Both the position numbers and the translations under genes were made by a program. From Thiomicrorhabdus heinhorstiae (lineage in GTDB: Bacteria; Pseudomonadota; Gammaproteobacteria; Thiomicrospirales; Thiomicrospiraceae), in contig NZ_JACBGI020000004.1 of NCBI RefSeq assembly GCF_013391765.2, forward strand, positions 62,001-126,000: DNA of 64,000 nt. Direction: 5' to 3'. Below are positions 1-8,270 of the stretch, one piece after another (position 1 is the stretch's first letter; every line of letters begins with the position of its first letter). The notes below the pieces were generated by a model. That model had not been told where the DNA came from. It did not search any database and saw nothing but the letters and a program-made list of their open reading frames with translations.

Positions 1-1425
1 GATAGGTTCACTTGGAAGCAGCGCACCCGACTTTTTCACTCTGGATGATAATTCTTCGTTAGGAAGAAAAGGCGCATTCGCGAGTGAAGAAATATGTGGC
101 AATAAGGTAGCAGCAGTGAGTATTTTGGTTCCCGTTAAAAGGTTCTGCTGATTGTCATCGCTATTTAAATCACTTCGAACTTCATCCATCTGACCGTTTT
201 GAACTTTGCTTAACAGAGAATCGACTAGCCGATAAGTAGAGAATAAGCTACTTCCCGAAAAGCCTCGCGAACGACTGCTTGGCCCGGCGATGGTATTAAA
301 TGGTGCGCTCAAAGGCGTCAGGCTTGATTGCTGCAGGGCGGTTTTCGCCAAAATGAGGTTGTGCAACATAATGCGTCTGTCTTGCAACGAAAAACCATGT
401 TCCGAGAGCTCATCAGTGATAACTTTTGCTACATCGGTATTGGTGGTTTCGCCATTGTAGTAAGACTGTGTTTGAATTTGATGAATGACATCTTGAACAG
501 AGAAGGTTCTTCCATTTAAATCAAAAGCATCGATATTCCCTTGAAGATCTTCAACCAAAACCAAAATTCCGTCTTCAATGCGAATAACCCCTTTCTTGCC
601 ATCTGCACCATGAATACTAAATGGAATCATGGATGTTAATGGAGTACGGTGAATGCTTCCATCGGTTAATTCAACTTCCAGTTGTGCAGAAAGATCCTGA
701 AGTGAATCAACATCAATACCGCCAATTGAAACCGATTTAAAGACCTCCGGGTGAACTTGTAGAGTGAATACCGGGGAGTCGGCAAAAGTGGTATTTACAC
801 CGTTTTTTGCTCTATGAAAAATAGAAACCGTGCTTCCATCGTACTCCGGGTTTTCGCTCGTTCCTCCTGATTGAAACACGGTAGGACCAAGCAGAGGGCC
901 GGGAGTCGCAATAGCAGGGTTGTGAATAGGTAAACCCGTTTCTAAGAAATTGGCCTGTCTGGCTTGAGACACCATATAGGCAAAATCTTCACGCGAGATA
1001 CTGTCTTGATATGACTTGTTTTTTTTAGACAAAAAACCTTCAATGGACACATTTTCATTGGAATGCCCAATAATTAAATAGTCGTTAATCAGTTTTTTTG
1101 CATCGCCGTATGTCAGATAGCCAGACCCTAAATCACTAATATTTAAAAGCGTTTCAGCAAAGGTGAGGTCGGCTTGGTCTTGTGGATTAAAACGCGCTTC
1201 AACAGGAAGAAAGCCTTGGGCTTTCAGGCTATTCACAGCTTTCTTAGCATAGCTTGAAATGTTTTCTTCATCTTGAAATGGCGCATTGGGATCAATGTCA
1301 ACTGTATCCGTATTTGTGTCGGAGTAGTTACTGCTACTGTCATAACAGCCTGACAATGCACTCGCAGTCAAGCCCAGTGCCAATGTAATGGATGCTGAAA
1401 TAGCCGTCTTGTTTATAAGGTTCAT
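1..1425 (-). CDS. predicted lipoprotein of unknown function (partial, runs off the window start)
   Basis: The frame is open from the ATG at 1425 to the window edge with no stop, giving 475 codons; the C-terminus is missing. The N-terminus is a lipoprotein signal peptide (MNLINKTAISASITLALG, then a lipobox ending SGC at about residue 27), so the mature protein should be anchored in an envelope membrane. After an acidic Asp/Thr/Ser-rich linker the sequence looks globular, with no transmembrane segment, no repeats and no catalytic motif I recognise. The start is preceded by a GAGGAAAT ribosome binding site. The gene lies 47 bp downstream of a small secreted-protein gene on the same strand, so the two are probably co-transcribed. 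I do not recognise the family. Confidence 0.75.
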   Translation of the reverse strand, partial: MNLINKTAISASITLALGLTASALSGCYDSSSNYSDTNTDTVDIDPNAPFQDEENISSYAKKAVNSLKAQGFLPVEARFNPQDQADLTFAETLLNISDLGSGYLTYGDAKKLINDYLIIGHSNENVSIEGFLSKKNKSYQDSISREDFAYMVSQARQANFLETGLPIHNPAIATPGPLLGPTVFQSGGTSENPEYDGSTVSIFHRAKNGVNTTFADSPVFTLQVHPEVFKSVSIGGIDVDSLQDLSAQLEVELTDGSIHRTPLTSMIPFSIHGADGKKGVIRIEDGILVLVEDLQGNIDAFDLNGRTFSVQDVIHQIQTQSYYNGETTNTDVAKVITDELSEHGFSLQDRRIMLHNLILAKTALQQSSLTPLSAPFNTIAGPSSRSRGFSGSSLFSTYRLVDSLLSKVQNGQMDEVRSDLNSDDNQQNLLTGTKILTAATLLPHISSLANAPFLPNEELSSRVKKSGALLPSEPI

Positions 1426-1472
1426 TTTATTTCCTCGATACTTTAAATTTACTAAACCAGTTCAGTCATCAT

Positions 1473-1778
1473 TTACAAAAGAGGGCTGTAGTCTTCCGCA
1501 CAAAAACCTAGCTCAGCAAAGTTGGTTTGATCCGTCACTCTCTGAGAAACCATCTTGTCGGAACTGTTTGCCTCCTCACTTTCCGAGGGAAGAATTGAGC
1601 TGTAATCTTCCGAAAATAAGTCAACATAACTTGAATCTCCGCTATTTTTCACTTCATGAAAATCGCCTGGTGCAAATACCGGAATGGCATCAAGCTCTTC
1701 ATCGTATGCAATTGCAATGTTGGAAGTTAAAAAGCAACTCCCCATTAAAAAAACTGAAAATAATGCTCGTGTTTTCAT
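1473..1778 (-). CDS. small secreted protein of unknown function
   Basis: The product is 101 residues from the ATG at 1778, which has a good AAAGGAAAG ribosome binding site; an upstream in-frame TTG at 1799 is less likely. The N-terminus MKTRALFSVFLMGSCFLTSN followed by IAIA is a typical signal peptide. The mature part (about 75 residues) is strongly acidic and Ser-rich, with several Glu/Asp clusters and one Cys near the C-terminus. There is no recognisable domain. It sits directly upstream of the lipoprotein gene and is probably in the same operon, so the two products may work together in the envelope; this is inference from position only. Confidence 0.55.
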   Translation of the reverse strand: MKTRALFSVFLMGSCFLTSNIAIAYDEELDAIPVFAPGDFHEVKNSGDSSYVDLFSEDYSSILPSESEEANSSDKMVSQRVTDQTNFAELGFCAEDYSPLL

Positions 1779-1789
1779 AAGACTTTCCT

Positions 1790-1846
1790 TTAGGTACAAC
1801 GTGAATCATCGCCGTGTGGCTGAGTCTTATTATCAAAAGCACCCAT
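1790..1846 (-). CDS. possible 18-residue leader peptide ORF
   Basis: An ATG at 1846 preceded by GAGGAATTACC opens an 18-codon frame (MGAFDNKTQPHGDDSRCT) that stops just before the ribosome binding site of the small secreted protein. A leader or translational-coupling role is possible. The evidence is only a plausible ribosome binding site and tight spacing, so this could be chance. Confidence 0.2.
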   Translation of the reverse strand: MGAFDNKTQPHGDDSRCT

Positions 1847-2112
1847 TGGTAATTCCTCACAGGAGGTTCACAATTTCGGCACTTTTCTGTTCCCCAATAG
1901 GTTTAGTCACATGCACGACATCAGAAACGTACTCCTCTTCAGCAGCACTTAAACGGTCATTTTTAGAAATCAAAATCAGTTTTTAAAGGGGGGAATCTTG
2001 GTTGAGAAGGCGGCGTTTTATACCTGTGGAAAGATTGGGGGCAAAAGTAAAAAGCGATTGGTGGGGTTGTAATTAAGCTGTGACTGGTTAAATGTTAATG
2101 AAAAATAGCTAA
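1847..2112. other. intergenic region without a convincing gene
   Basis: This stretch should hold the promoter of the minus-strand secreted-protein operon. On the minus strand a 38-codon open stretch from a TTG at 1973 to a TGA at 1857 has no ribosome binding site and is probably not a gene. I see no RNA gene or strong hairpin here. Confidence 0.4.
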
Positions 2113-2322
2113 TCAGAATTGTCCGCCATGTTTTTCGGTAATCACGTCAATAATTGACAGCTCAAGACCGGAGTCGATTTGAAATGATGATGAAACAAAC
2201 TGTTTTTTGATAGACCTTTCAAAGGGGGCGCCTGGTCACCTTGGCAAAATCAAAAAGCTGATCATAATGTTTGAACTTTAGGCCATTGGATAAGTGGTAT
2301 CGGGATAGGGTTCAGTGCCCTT
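2113..2322 (-). pseudogene. relic of a histidine kinase gene (paralogue of the kinase at 4992-6410)
   Basis: This strip is clearly related by eye to two separate parts of the intact kinase gene: about 5050-5175 (the G-box end of the ATPase domain) and about 5440-5535 (the helix after the phospho-acceptor His). The roughly 270 bp between them in the intact gene are missing here. The minus strand still reads SFQIDSGLELSIIDVITEK then HGGQF before a TGA at 2115-2113, matching SFQIDSGLGLSIV and VITEKHGGQF of the intact kinase, with a Gly-to-Glu change in the G-box. There is no start and no phospho-acceptor His. It is a dead gene fragment lying immediately downstream of the LysR gene. Confidence 0.8.
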
Positions 2323-2344
2323 ATACATTCATTTGCTACTTTGC

Positions 2345-3241
2345 TTATTCTCCTAAAGAAGTCCGTAGCGAGGAGGCCAGACAGTCAACCATGGCCCGTA
2401 CTCTTATGGATAGTAAACGGGCATGAGGATAGACCAGACTTAATGGCAATGCCGGCGGTTCGTAATCGGATAGAACTTTCACAAGTCGCCCATTTTTCTC
2501 ATAGGGGGCGGTCTGATAACAGAGAAATCGACCAAAACCTACACCAGACATACAGGCATCTAATGATGCGCCCGCCTGGTTGCAGTTCAGTATGTTGTTG
2601 ATGGGGATGCGGTGCTGCTGATCAACTCGAAAAAATTCCCACTCGGGGCTGCTCGACATTCCTGTGAACTGTATACAGGGCAAATCCGATAACTCTGCGG
2701 GGCTTTGCGGTATGCCGGTTTGTTCCAGCAAGGCCGGGCTTGCGCAAACGACTTGTCGAACAGCACTGACCGGTTTTGCAATCAAGTTCGAATCAGGCAA
2801 GTGCGCAATGCGTACAGCGATATCCACTCCCTCATCCAAAAGATCGACTAAGCGATCATGCAACAGCAAATTAACCCGCGTGTTCGGATAGCGCTTTAAG
2901 AATGCAGATACCGCAGGGGCGACATGCATCTCACCGAAGCGCTCGGGCGCAGTTATGGTAATCAAACCCTGAGGCTCTGACTGATGTTGTCCTAGAGATC
3001 TTTCCGCTTCCTCAACATCCGCCAGTATTCTCCGACACTGCTTAAGATAAAGCCTGCCTTCTTCCGTCAATGCTATACGGCGTGTCGTTCGATTAAATAA
3101 GCGCACCTGTAATGAGTCTTCCAGAGAAGCAAGCACACGCACCACTGATGGTAAGGATTTATCCATCGCTTCTGCAGCCGAGGTAAGACTCCCGTGGTCC
3201 GCTATCTGCACGAAAGTATTCATTGCTTGAAGTTTGTCCAT
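2345..3241 (-). CDS. LysR-family transcriptional regulator
   Basis: The product is 298 residues, the normal LysR length. Residues 1-60 form the winged helix-turn-helix (AMNTFVQIADHGSLTSAAEA and a following LFNRTTRRIALTEEG wing); about 90-295 form the periplasmic-binding-like effector domain. The sequence resembles the large AaeR/DmlR-type branch, whose ligands are diverse, so the inducer cannot be named. The gene is divergent from a dsrE-like gene, with 127 bp between them that contain a perfect inverted repeat (3325-3343). The usual inference is that it controls the divergent dsrE/flavoprotein pair and itself. Its 3' end abuts the histidine kinase relic. Confidence 0.9.
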   Translation of the reverse strand: MDKLQAMNTFVQIADHGSLTSAAEAMDKSLPSVVRVLASLEDSLQVRLFNRTTRRIALTEEGRLYLKQCRRILADVEEAERSLGQHQSEPQGLITITAPERFGEMHVAPAVSAFLKRYPNTRVNLLLHDRLVDLLDEGVDIAVRIAHLPDSNLIAKPVSAVRQVVCASPALLEQTGIPQSPAELSDLPCIQFTGMSSSPEWEFFRVDQQHRIPINNILNCNQAGASLDACMSGVGFGRFLCYQTAPYEKNGRLVKVLSDYEPPALPLSLVYPHARLLSIRVRAMVDCLASSLRTSLGE

Positions 3242-3324
3242 GGCGCTTATTACTCCGTTTTTTGCAATAGTTTAATGATAATTTCGATATTTATTCGTTC
3301 TAAAGAAAAAAACATACTAGTTTC

Positions 3325-3343
3325 TTGACGGGGTGACCGTCAA
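3325..3343. promoter_or_regulatory. perfect inverted repeat, candidate LysR operator
   Basis: TTGACGG-N5-CCGTCAA is a perfect 7-bp inverted repeat in the lysR/dsrE intergenic region, 25 bp upstream of the dsrE-like start. Position and symmetry fit a regulator binding site, most simply for the adjacent LysR protein. No binding data are implied. Confidence 0.5.
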
Positions 3344-3368
3344 TTTAAACTTAACAATGGAGTAAATA

Positions 3369-3740
3369 ATGAAAACAGCAATCCTCATTCATTCCGATCC
3401 ACAAGCCGGTGAAGAAGCGCTTGGGCGTGTCTTTAACGGACTGGCAGTCGCGCATGATCTCAAACAGAAAAACGAAACTGTGCAGGTAATGTTTCTTGGT
3501 ACAGGCACACGCTGGATTAGCGAGTTGAACAAGCCGGAGCATCCTGTCCACGGATTGTTTGAACTCGTCAAGGACAAAGTCGCCGGCGCTTCGCAGGGCT
3601 GTGCCGTTGTGTTTGGAGCGTCTGATGAAGTGAAAGCATCCGATATCAACTTTCTCAACGACAACCTGATACCAGGCACAGAGGGGCTTCCCAGTGTTGC
3701 CAGATTGATGGCCGAAGGTTTTACCATTTTGGTGTACTGA
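3369..3740 (+). CDS. DsrE/DsrF-like family protein
   Basis: The product is 123 residues with the DsrE-like alpha/beta pattern: an initial strand (KTAILIHSDP), a helix containing GRVFNGLAVAHDLK, a second strand (VQVMFLGTGTRWI), then QGCAVVFGAS carrying the only Cys (Cys78), and a C-terminal strand. DsrE-family proteins include sulfur-transfer proteins whose active Cys carries persulfide, but many stand-alone members are uncharacterised. Whether Cys78 matches the active Cys cannot be decided here. The ATG follows an AATGGAG ribosome binding site. It is the first gene after the lysR divergent promoter; the flavin-binding gene follows 190 bp downstream on the same strand. Confidence 0.75.
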   Translation: MKTAILIHSDPQAGEEALGRVFNGLAVAHDLKQKNETVQVMFLGTGTRWISELNKPEHPVHGLFELVKDKVAGASQGCAVVFGASDEVKASDINFLNDNLIPGTEGLPSVARLMAEGFTILVY

Positions 3741-3762
3741 CCGTTATTGATAACAGATCGTG

Positions 3763-3785
3763 TGTCGTAGTGAACCGCTACGGCA
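3763..3785 (+). other. short hairpin between the dsrE-like and PNPOx-like genes
   Basis: TGTCGTAG-N7-CTACGGCA can fold into an 8-bp stem with one G-T pair. It has no T-run, so it is not a classical terminator; it may be an mRNA processing or protein-binding structure, or chance. Confidence 0.25.
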
Positions 3786-3931
3786 TACGACTTCGATCGA
3801 ATAAGGGATACAAAGAGAGAGCAAATGGTGTCTAAAGAGGATTCGACCGACATCAAATTCCTGCTACTTCGATGTGTGAATAATCTAACAGGGGCTCATG
3901 CTGTTGCGCCTCTCATACGAGTACCTACACG

Positions 3932-4900
3932 ATGAATAATGATTCTCTATTTCACGAAGGTGAACTGTCTATGCAGACACGAATCGGAGCTCGAGCACAG
4001 GCTGTTTCGACCGAAAGAGTGATCCAGCGGTTTATACCTGAGGCTGCGATGTACTTTATCAGTCAGCAGACTATGGCTGTGGTTTCCAGTCGGGATGCAG
4101 AAGGTAATGTCTGGGCATCAATGTTATTTGGTTCACCAGGATTCCTCAATGCTGAAACTGAGAGACAGTTACGTCTTGACCATATATTATGTTTTACCGC
4201 AACCGGTGACCCGGTCTGGCAAAACCTTAAGCAGGATCCTGAAATCGGGATTTTGCTCATAGAACTGAGTAGCCGCAGGCGTCTACGTATCAACGGACGA
4301 GTTCGTCAGGATAGCAACAGCTATTTGATAGAGGTTGATCGTTTCTACCCGAATTGCCCTAAATATATCCAGACACGAAATCTGACTGTGACCGGCAATA
4401 TTATGAATACACGGGAAACAAATACGGCAAGCGGAGAACGACTGACACCAGAACAATGCAAACAATTGTCGCGTGCCGATACTTTTTTTGTCGCCAGCGC
4501 GCACCCCAAAGCGGGTTGCGATGCGTCACATCGCGGTGGTCATCCCGGTTTTATTGAAGTTCTGAATGCTCAACGACTGCGTATTCCAGAATACGCAGGA
4601 AACGGTATGTTCAATACTCTCGGAAATTTTGAAAGCTATCCCTATGCCGGTCTTGTTTTTCCAGACTTTGAGAACAATCGCATACTGCAATTAACGGGAC
4701 AAGTTGAAGTTTTATGGCATGAATACGCAAAAGGAGAGAAAGAATTCAGCCAGCCGTACTACTGGGAGTTTAAGCTGGAAAGCTGGCAAGAGAGCGTGAT
4801 TCCAATAGAGTTGAAATGGGAATTCCTTGAGTATTCGCCGTTTTTGCCTATGATCCCGATGCGCCAACCGGTAGCGGCTGGCGGCACTGGCAAATCATAA
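3932..4900 (+). CDS. pyridoxamine 5'-phosphate oxidase-like flavin-binding protein
   Basis: The product is 322 residues. The N-terminal LFHEGELSMQTRIGA matches the conserved start of the large PNPOx-like split-barrel proteins, which supports the ATG at 3932 although the in-frame ATG at 3971 has the better ribosome binding site. The split barrel carries SQQTMAVVSSRDAEGNVWAS, an RRRLRINGRV strand and the motif PNCPKYIQTR at about 139-148, and a second half holds HRGGHPGF. Members bind FMN or FAD, and some are fused to ferredoxin-reductase domains; this one is not. The substrate is unknown. Its place behind a dsrE-like gene and a divergent LysR regulator suggests a small redox-responsive unit. 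Confidence 0.8.
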   Translation: MNNDSLFHEGELSMQTRIGARAQAVSTERVIQRFIPEAAMYFISQQTMAVVSSRDAEGNVWASMLFGSPGFLNAETERQLRLDHILCFTATGDPVWQNLKQDPEIGILLIELSSRRRLRINGRVRQDSNSYLIEVDRFYPNCPKYIQTRNLTVTGNIMNTRETNTASGERLTPEQCKQLSRADTFFVASAHPKAGCDASHRGGHPGFIEVLNAQRLRIPEYAGNGMFNTLGNFESYPYAGLVFPDFENNRILQLTGQVEVLWHEYAKGEKEFSQPYYWEFKLESWQESVIPIELKWEFLEYSPFLPMIPMRQPVAAGGTGKS

Positions 4901-4991
4901 ATCTTTCGAAAGAAGCTTCGTCATTACCGATCGGAGCAGGGCTGTCAATTCACTATTTATGCTCTACACAAGAGAGATTAATATCCCTGGT

Positions 4992-6410
4992 TCACGATCC
5001 TTTTAGTGCAGGAAGGCGGATTTCAAAACAGTTGTATTCTGCTCTGCGAACATAGCAAAACTGCCCGCCATGTTTTTCGGTAATCACGCGAACAATCGAT
5101 AGCCCAAGACCGGAGTCGATTTGAAATGAAGATGAGGTTAACTGCTTCTCGGTAGAGGCTTCAAGCGGTTCGCCTTGGCTACACACGCTTAACACAACAC
5201 CTTCATCAACCGGTTTCAGAGCGAAACACACTTCGCCTTGTCCGTATTTCAAGGCGTTATCGAACAGATTAATCAAAGCGCTTTCCATATACACCGGATC
5301 AAATTCATAAAGGTAGTTATCTGAGACGTCAATTTTCCAGTCAGGATTAGGATTACGCGCCAAGTAATCCGAAAAAAGATCAAAACAGAATTCACTTAGG
5401 GATAACTCTTCTTTTGTGAGCATAAAGCTTTGGAGGTCAATCTTGGCAAAATCAAAAAGCTGATCAAGATAATGTTTGAGCTTTAAGCCGTTTTGATAAG
5501 CGGTACTGAGGTAGGGATCAGTACCCTGTTTTTCGGCTTGTTCCATATAACCCAGTAGGTTGGTTAACGGAGTTCGTAGATCGTGCGACAGCCGTGAAAG
5601 TAGAAATCGTCGCTGTTCGTCAGACTGTTCCAACTGGTGCACCTGGGTTTGAATTTGACTGCTCAAGGCACTCATATCGTTTTGCAGTTGATCCAACTCA
5701 TTCCGGTTTTTTTTCGCGGGCGGAACATCTTGGGCCAAGTCTTGACGAAAACGCTGAATTTTGTCAGATAAAAAAGCGATTCTGCGTATCAATCGCGAAA
5801 ACAGCAATACCCCTAAAAGCAGTCCGATCAACAGGCTAAAACCCAGGGCGTAAACACCAAGCTTGAGCATAAGACTCTCTTGTAGCTGGCGATTAACATC
5901 CTCTTCGATACTATCCTGAATAATCACATAGAGATAATAGTTTTCCTCACCATTTTTATTGGGTAAACGCGCCACCGAAAAAGGTTTTTTCTCTTGCAGG
6001 CTACGCGGATCATCGCCTAAAGGCCATTTACCGGAATCCGGCTGATTCAGCATTGCCTTAATCGGTTGCATGCTGACCTGAGAGCGTAGGATTTTCTTCT
6101 TATCCGCCGCATAACGCAGGATATTGCCTTGTTGATCTAACAGATAAATCTGCAAACTGGGGTTGAGTAGCATATAGCGCTCAAAAGTTTTGGAGACCGC
6201 ACTTTCATCGAGTTTGCCGTGTTCGACCAGCCGGTGGTCTTCAATCAAAGTATCTGCCATGTTTAGATGGATGCGGGTTTGCACCTGTTGCAGATAATAA
6301 TGCGCCATGCCGTAACTGACGAACAGGTAAACCACGCTGGAAATAAAAAAGACGCTCGCCAGCATCAAGCTATACTGGCGAAATAATTTTGATTGCAAAG
6401 CTTTTTTCAT
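4992..6410 (-). CDS. two-component sensor histidine kinase
   Basis: The product is 472 residues: TM1 at about 13-36, a periplasmic sensor of about 145 residues, TM2 at about 183-205, a HAMP region at about 206-260, the phospho-acceptor in SRLSHDLRTPLTNLLGY (His276), and an ATPase domain with the N-box NLFDNALKYG and G-box IDSGLGLSIV. It is a canonical inner-membrane kinase of the OmpR-partner class. The sensed signal is unknown. It lies 26 bp downstream of the response regulator, which follows a cytochrome P460 gene, so one transcript is likely. A truncated, mutated copy of its 3' half lies at 2113-2322, beyond the LysR/DsrE block. Confidence 0.9.
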   Translation of the reverse strand: MKKALQSKLFRQYSLMLASVFFISSVVYLFVSYGMAHYYLQQVQTRIHLNMADTLIEDHRLVEHGKLDESAVSKTFERYMLLNPSLQIYLLDQQGNILRYAADKKKILRSQVSMQPIKAMLNQPDSGKWPLGDDPRSLQEKKPFSVARLPNKNGEENYYLYVIIQDSIEEDVNRQLQESLMLKLGVYALGFSLLIGLLLGVLLFSRLIRRIAFLSDKIQRFRQDLAQDVPPAKKNRNELDQLQNDMSALSSQIQTQVHQLEQSDEQRRFLLSRLSHDLRTPLTNLLGYMEQAEKQGTDPYLSTAYQNGLKLKHYLDQLFDFAKIDLQSFMLTKEELSLSEFCFDLFSDYLARNPNPDWKIDVSDNYLYEFDPVYMESALINLFDNALKYGQGEVCFALKPVDEGVVLSVCSQGEPLEASTEKQLTSSSFQIDSGLGLSIVRVITEKHGGQFCYVRRAEYNCFEIRLPALKGS

Positions 6411-6436
6411 ATTAGGCTGGCTCGTTTGCGTATGGA

Positions 6437-7129
6437 TTACAAAGTGTCAGGGTTTAATTTGTAGCCAACGCCCCAAACGGTTTCAATAATTTGCGGCTGA
6501 TTCGGATTGTCTTCGATTTTCTTGCGTAACCGATTGAGATGGCTATTAACGGTGTGTTCGTAGCCTTCATGCTGAATACCCCAAATTTGATTCAACAAAT
6601 CCGAACGGCTGAAAACCTGCGTTGGGTGCTGAGCGAAGATAACCAGAATAGCAAACTCTTTTGCCGTCAGTGTCAGAGCTTCACCTTTTAACCAGGCCTG
6701 ATGTGAATTGGGTTCAATTTTTAAAGCGCCAATTTCAATGACATCCGTTTCAGCCGGTTTCTGTGCCCGTTTAACACGTCTTAAAAGTGCTTTCATCCGG
6801 GCTTTAAGTTCTGCCAAACCAAATGGTTTGCTTAAGTAGTCGTCTGCACCTATTTCCAAGCCCACCACCCGATCTAATTCATTGCCGCGAGCGGTCAACA
6901 TTAAAACCGGAGTGTTCTCATCTTCTTTGCGCAACTCCCGGCAAAAATCAATGCCGTCGCCATCTGGAAGCGACAGGTCCAGAACAATCAGGTCAAAATC
7001 ATGTTGTTGTCTGATCAGACTCGCTTCTTCCAAGGTATTGGCGCTATAGGCATGCCCTTGCAATTCTTCTACTTGAATAGCGACTAAACGAGCAATATCA
7101 ACATCATCTTCAACGATTAAAACGTTCAT
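6437..7129 (-). CDS. OmpR-family response regulator
   Basis: The product is 230 residues. The receiver domain has the acidic pair EDD at 7-9, the phosphorylation site in LIVLDLSLPDGDG (Asp51), TARG and the conserved Lys in LSKPFG. From about 130 an OmpR/PhoB winged helix carries TLTAKEFAIL and a C-terminal ETVWGVGYKL. It should be phosphorylated by the kinase encoded 26 bp downstream and act as a DNA-binding regulator. The upstream cytochrome P460 gene ends 55 bp before its start and may be both an operon partner and a target; this is inference. Confidence 0.92.
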   Translation of the reverse strand: MNVLIVEDDVDIARLVAIQVEELQGHAYSANTLEEASLIRQQHDFDLIVLDLSLPDGDGIDFCRELRKEDENTPVLMLTARGNELDRVVGLEIGADDYLSKPFGLAELKARMKALLRRVKRAQKPAETDVIEIGALKIEPNSHQAWLKGEALTLTAKEFAILVIFAQHPTQVFSRSDLLNQIWGIQHEGYEHTVNSHLNRLRKKIEDNPNQPQIIETVWGVGYKLNPDTL

Positions 7130-7184
7130 TTTTTAAACCCAAAAGCCCTCAGTAAAGAGGGCTGATAAAACGAATAACGATTCC

Positions 7185-7721
7185 TTAACGGATACGTTTT
7201 GGCAAAATGGCAGGTTTAGTAAAGACCCAGTCCTGGTTTTTCACCGGAGTGTGGCAAGCTATGCATGAAGAATGGGCAGAAGCGGCATCCTTACCGAACG
7301 GTTTTTGCTCTGTTCCCAACCAGCGAGCCCAACCCCAACCGGCAGTATCTTTCCATTTTTCGGCATCTTTAAACATGAATTCGGCATGAATAAACTCGCC
7401 TGGTACCACAGCCGGTTTCCAGTGTTCGTCGTGGCGTGCTTTCCAAACCAGTTTTCCCAATGCCGCGCCATCCGGCCATGGATTAGTCTGACCTTTCTCA
7501 ACCGCTTCAACAGCAATTTTATTGCCGATAATCGCGCGGACACTCTTATGATCCTCACGATGTGAGACAGAAACAATATCCCAGTCCTGATAATTTACAG
7601 GAAAAGCGATACCATTCGCAGTAGGTTCTGGTACTTTGTTTTCTTCGGCAAAAACCGAAGAACTTAATACGGAAACCAGCCCTAAAGTAACTAAGGCGGT
7701 TTTACTCATTTGCTTAAACAT
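7185..7721 (-). CDS. cytochrome P460-family c-type haem protein
   Basis: The product is 178 residues from the ATG at 7721, which has an AAAGAGGT ribosome binding site. A signal peptide ([20 protein letters not shown], cleavage near Ala25) exports it to the periplasm. A single c-type haem-binding motif, CIACH (residues 153-157), lies near the C-terminus, as in cytochrome P460 proteins. The conserved [17 protein letters not shown] and GWGWARW stretches also fit the family. Characterised relatives oxidise hydroxylamine, and the related cytochrome c'-beta group binds gases such as NO. The specific role here cannot be read from sequence. It heads an apparent operon with a response regulator and sensor kinase, suggesting a redox or nitrogen-oxide link. 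Confidence 0.85.
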   Translation of the reverse strand: MFKQMSKTALVTLGLVSVLSSSVFAEENKVPEPTANGIAFPVNYQDWDIVSVSHREDHKSVRAIIGNKIAVEAVEKGQTNPWPDGAALGKLVWKARHDEHWKPAVVPGEFIHAEFMFKDAEKWKDTAGWGWARWLGTEQKPFGKDAASAHSSCIACHTPVKNQDWVFTKPAILPKRIR

Positions 7722-7847
7722 TGATGGATACCTCTTTGTGTTGGCTTCACAAAGATTATCAATATTCAAACGACTTAAATCCTCACAAAACCTTCACAAA
7801 AGTTATCTATTATTAAGCAAATTAACACTGGCTGATTTAAGATCAAT

Positions 7848-7858
7848 GGTGTCTGACC
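7848..7858 (+). repeat. left flanking motif of the VF530 cassette (GGTGTCTGACC)
   Basis: GGTGTCTGA here and TCTGACACC at 8271-8279 (GGTGTCAGA on the other strand) form an imperfect inverted pair with 8 of 9 matching bases around the VF530 gene. Short repeats of this kind are often seen at edges of small mobile or degenerate elements. No target-site duplication was established. Confidence 0.35.
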
Positions 7859-7902
7859 CTGTTGATTCTTGCAGGAGAAAGTTGTTCTTTAAGGAGAGGC
7901 AT

Positions 7903-8256
7903 ATGACAGATCAATCGAACACCACGAAAAATAAACCGGAAAGCCATCCATCTAAAAGCCCCTATTCTCCGAAGTCACGCTTGCAGCAAAGTGCCACACA
8001 GCGTAATAATCCGCTGCATGGCATTACCTTAAAAACCATAGTCACTGAATTACATGAATATTATGGCTGGCAAGGGCTGTTTGAAAAAACGAAGATGAAC
8101 TGCTTTAAGAGTAATCCATCGATTAAATCGAGTCTAACCTTCCTGCGTAAAACGCCTTGGGCGCGTGACAAAATCGAACAGCTCTACCTCTTTACCCAAC
8201 GTGAAATTATTCGTCATAGCAAAGCCGAGCGGCGTTCACAAACTGCTAAAGACTAG
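7903..8256 (+). CDS. VF530-family (DUF2132) small protein
   Basis: The product is 117 residues from the ATG at 7903, which has a strong AAGGAGAGG ribosome binding site. The N-terminal 40 residues are polar and low-complexity. Residues about 45-105 match the VF530 fold: [50 protein letters not shown] and KIEQLYL. The family is small and helical, has been proposed to bind DNA, and has no established function. The gene sits between short inverted motifs and directly beside an IS110-type transposase remnant, so it may have arrived with mobile DNA; many gammaproteobacteria carry it, so this is not certain. Confidence 0.8.
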   Translation: MTDQSNTTKNKPESHPSKSPYSPKSRLQQSATQRNNPLHGITLKTIVTELHEYYGWQGLFEKTKMNCFKSNPSIKSSLTFLRKTPWARDKIEQLYLFTQREIIRHSKAERRSQTAKD

Positions 8257-8270
8257 AGATTTAATTTTAC

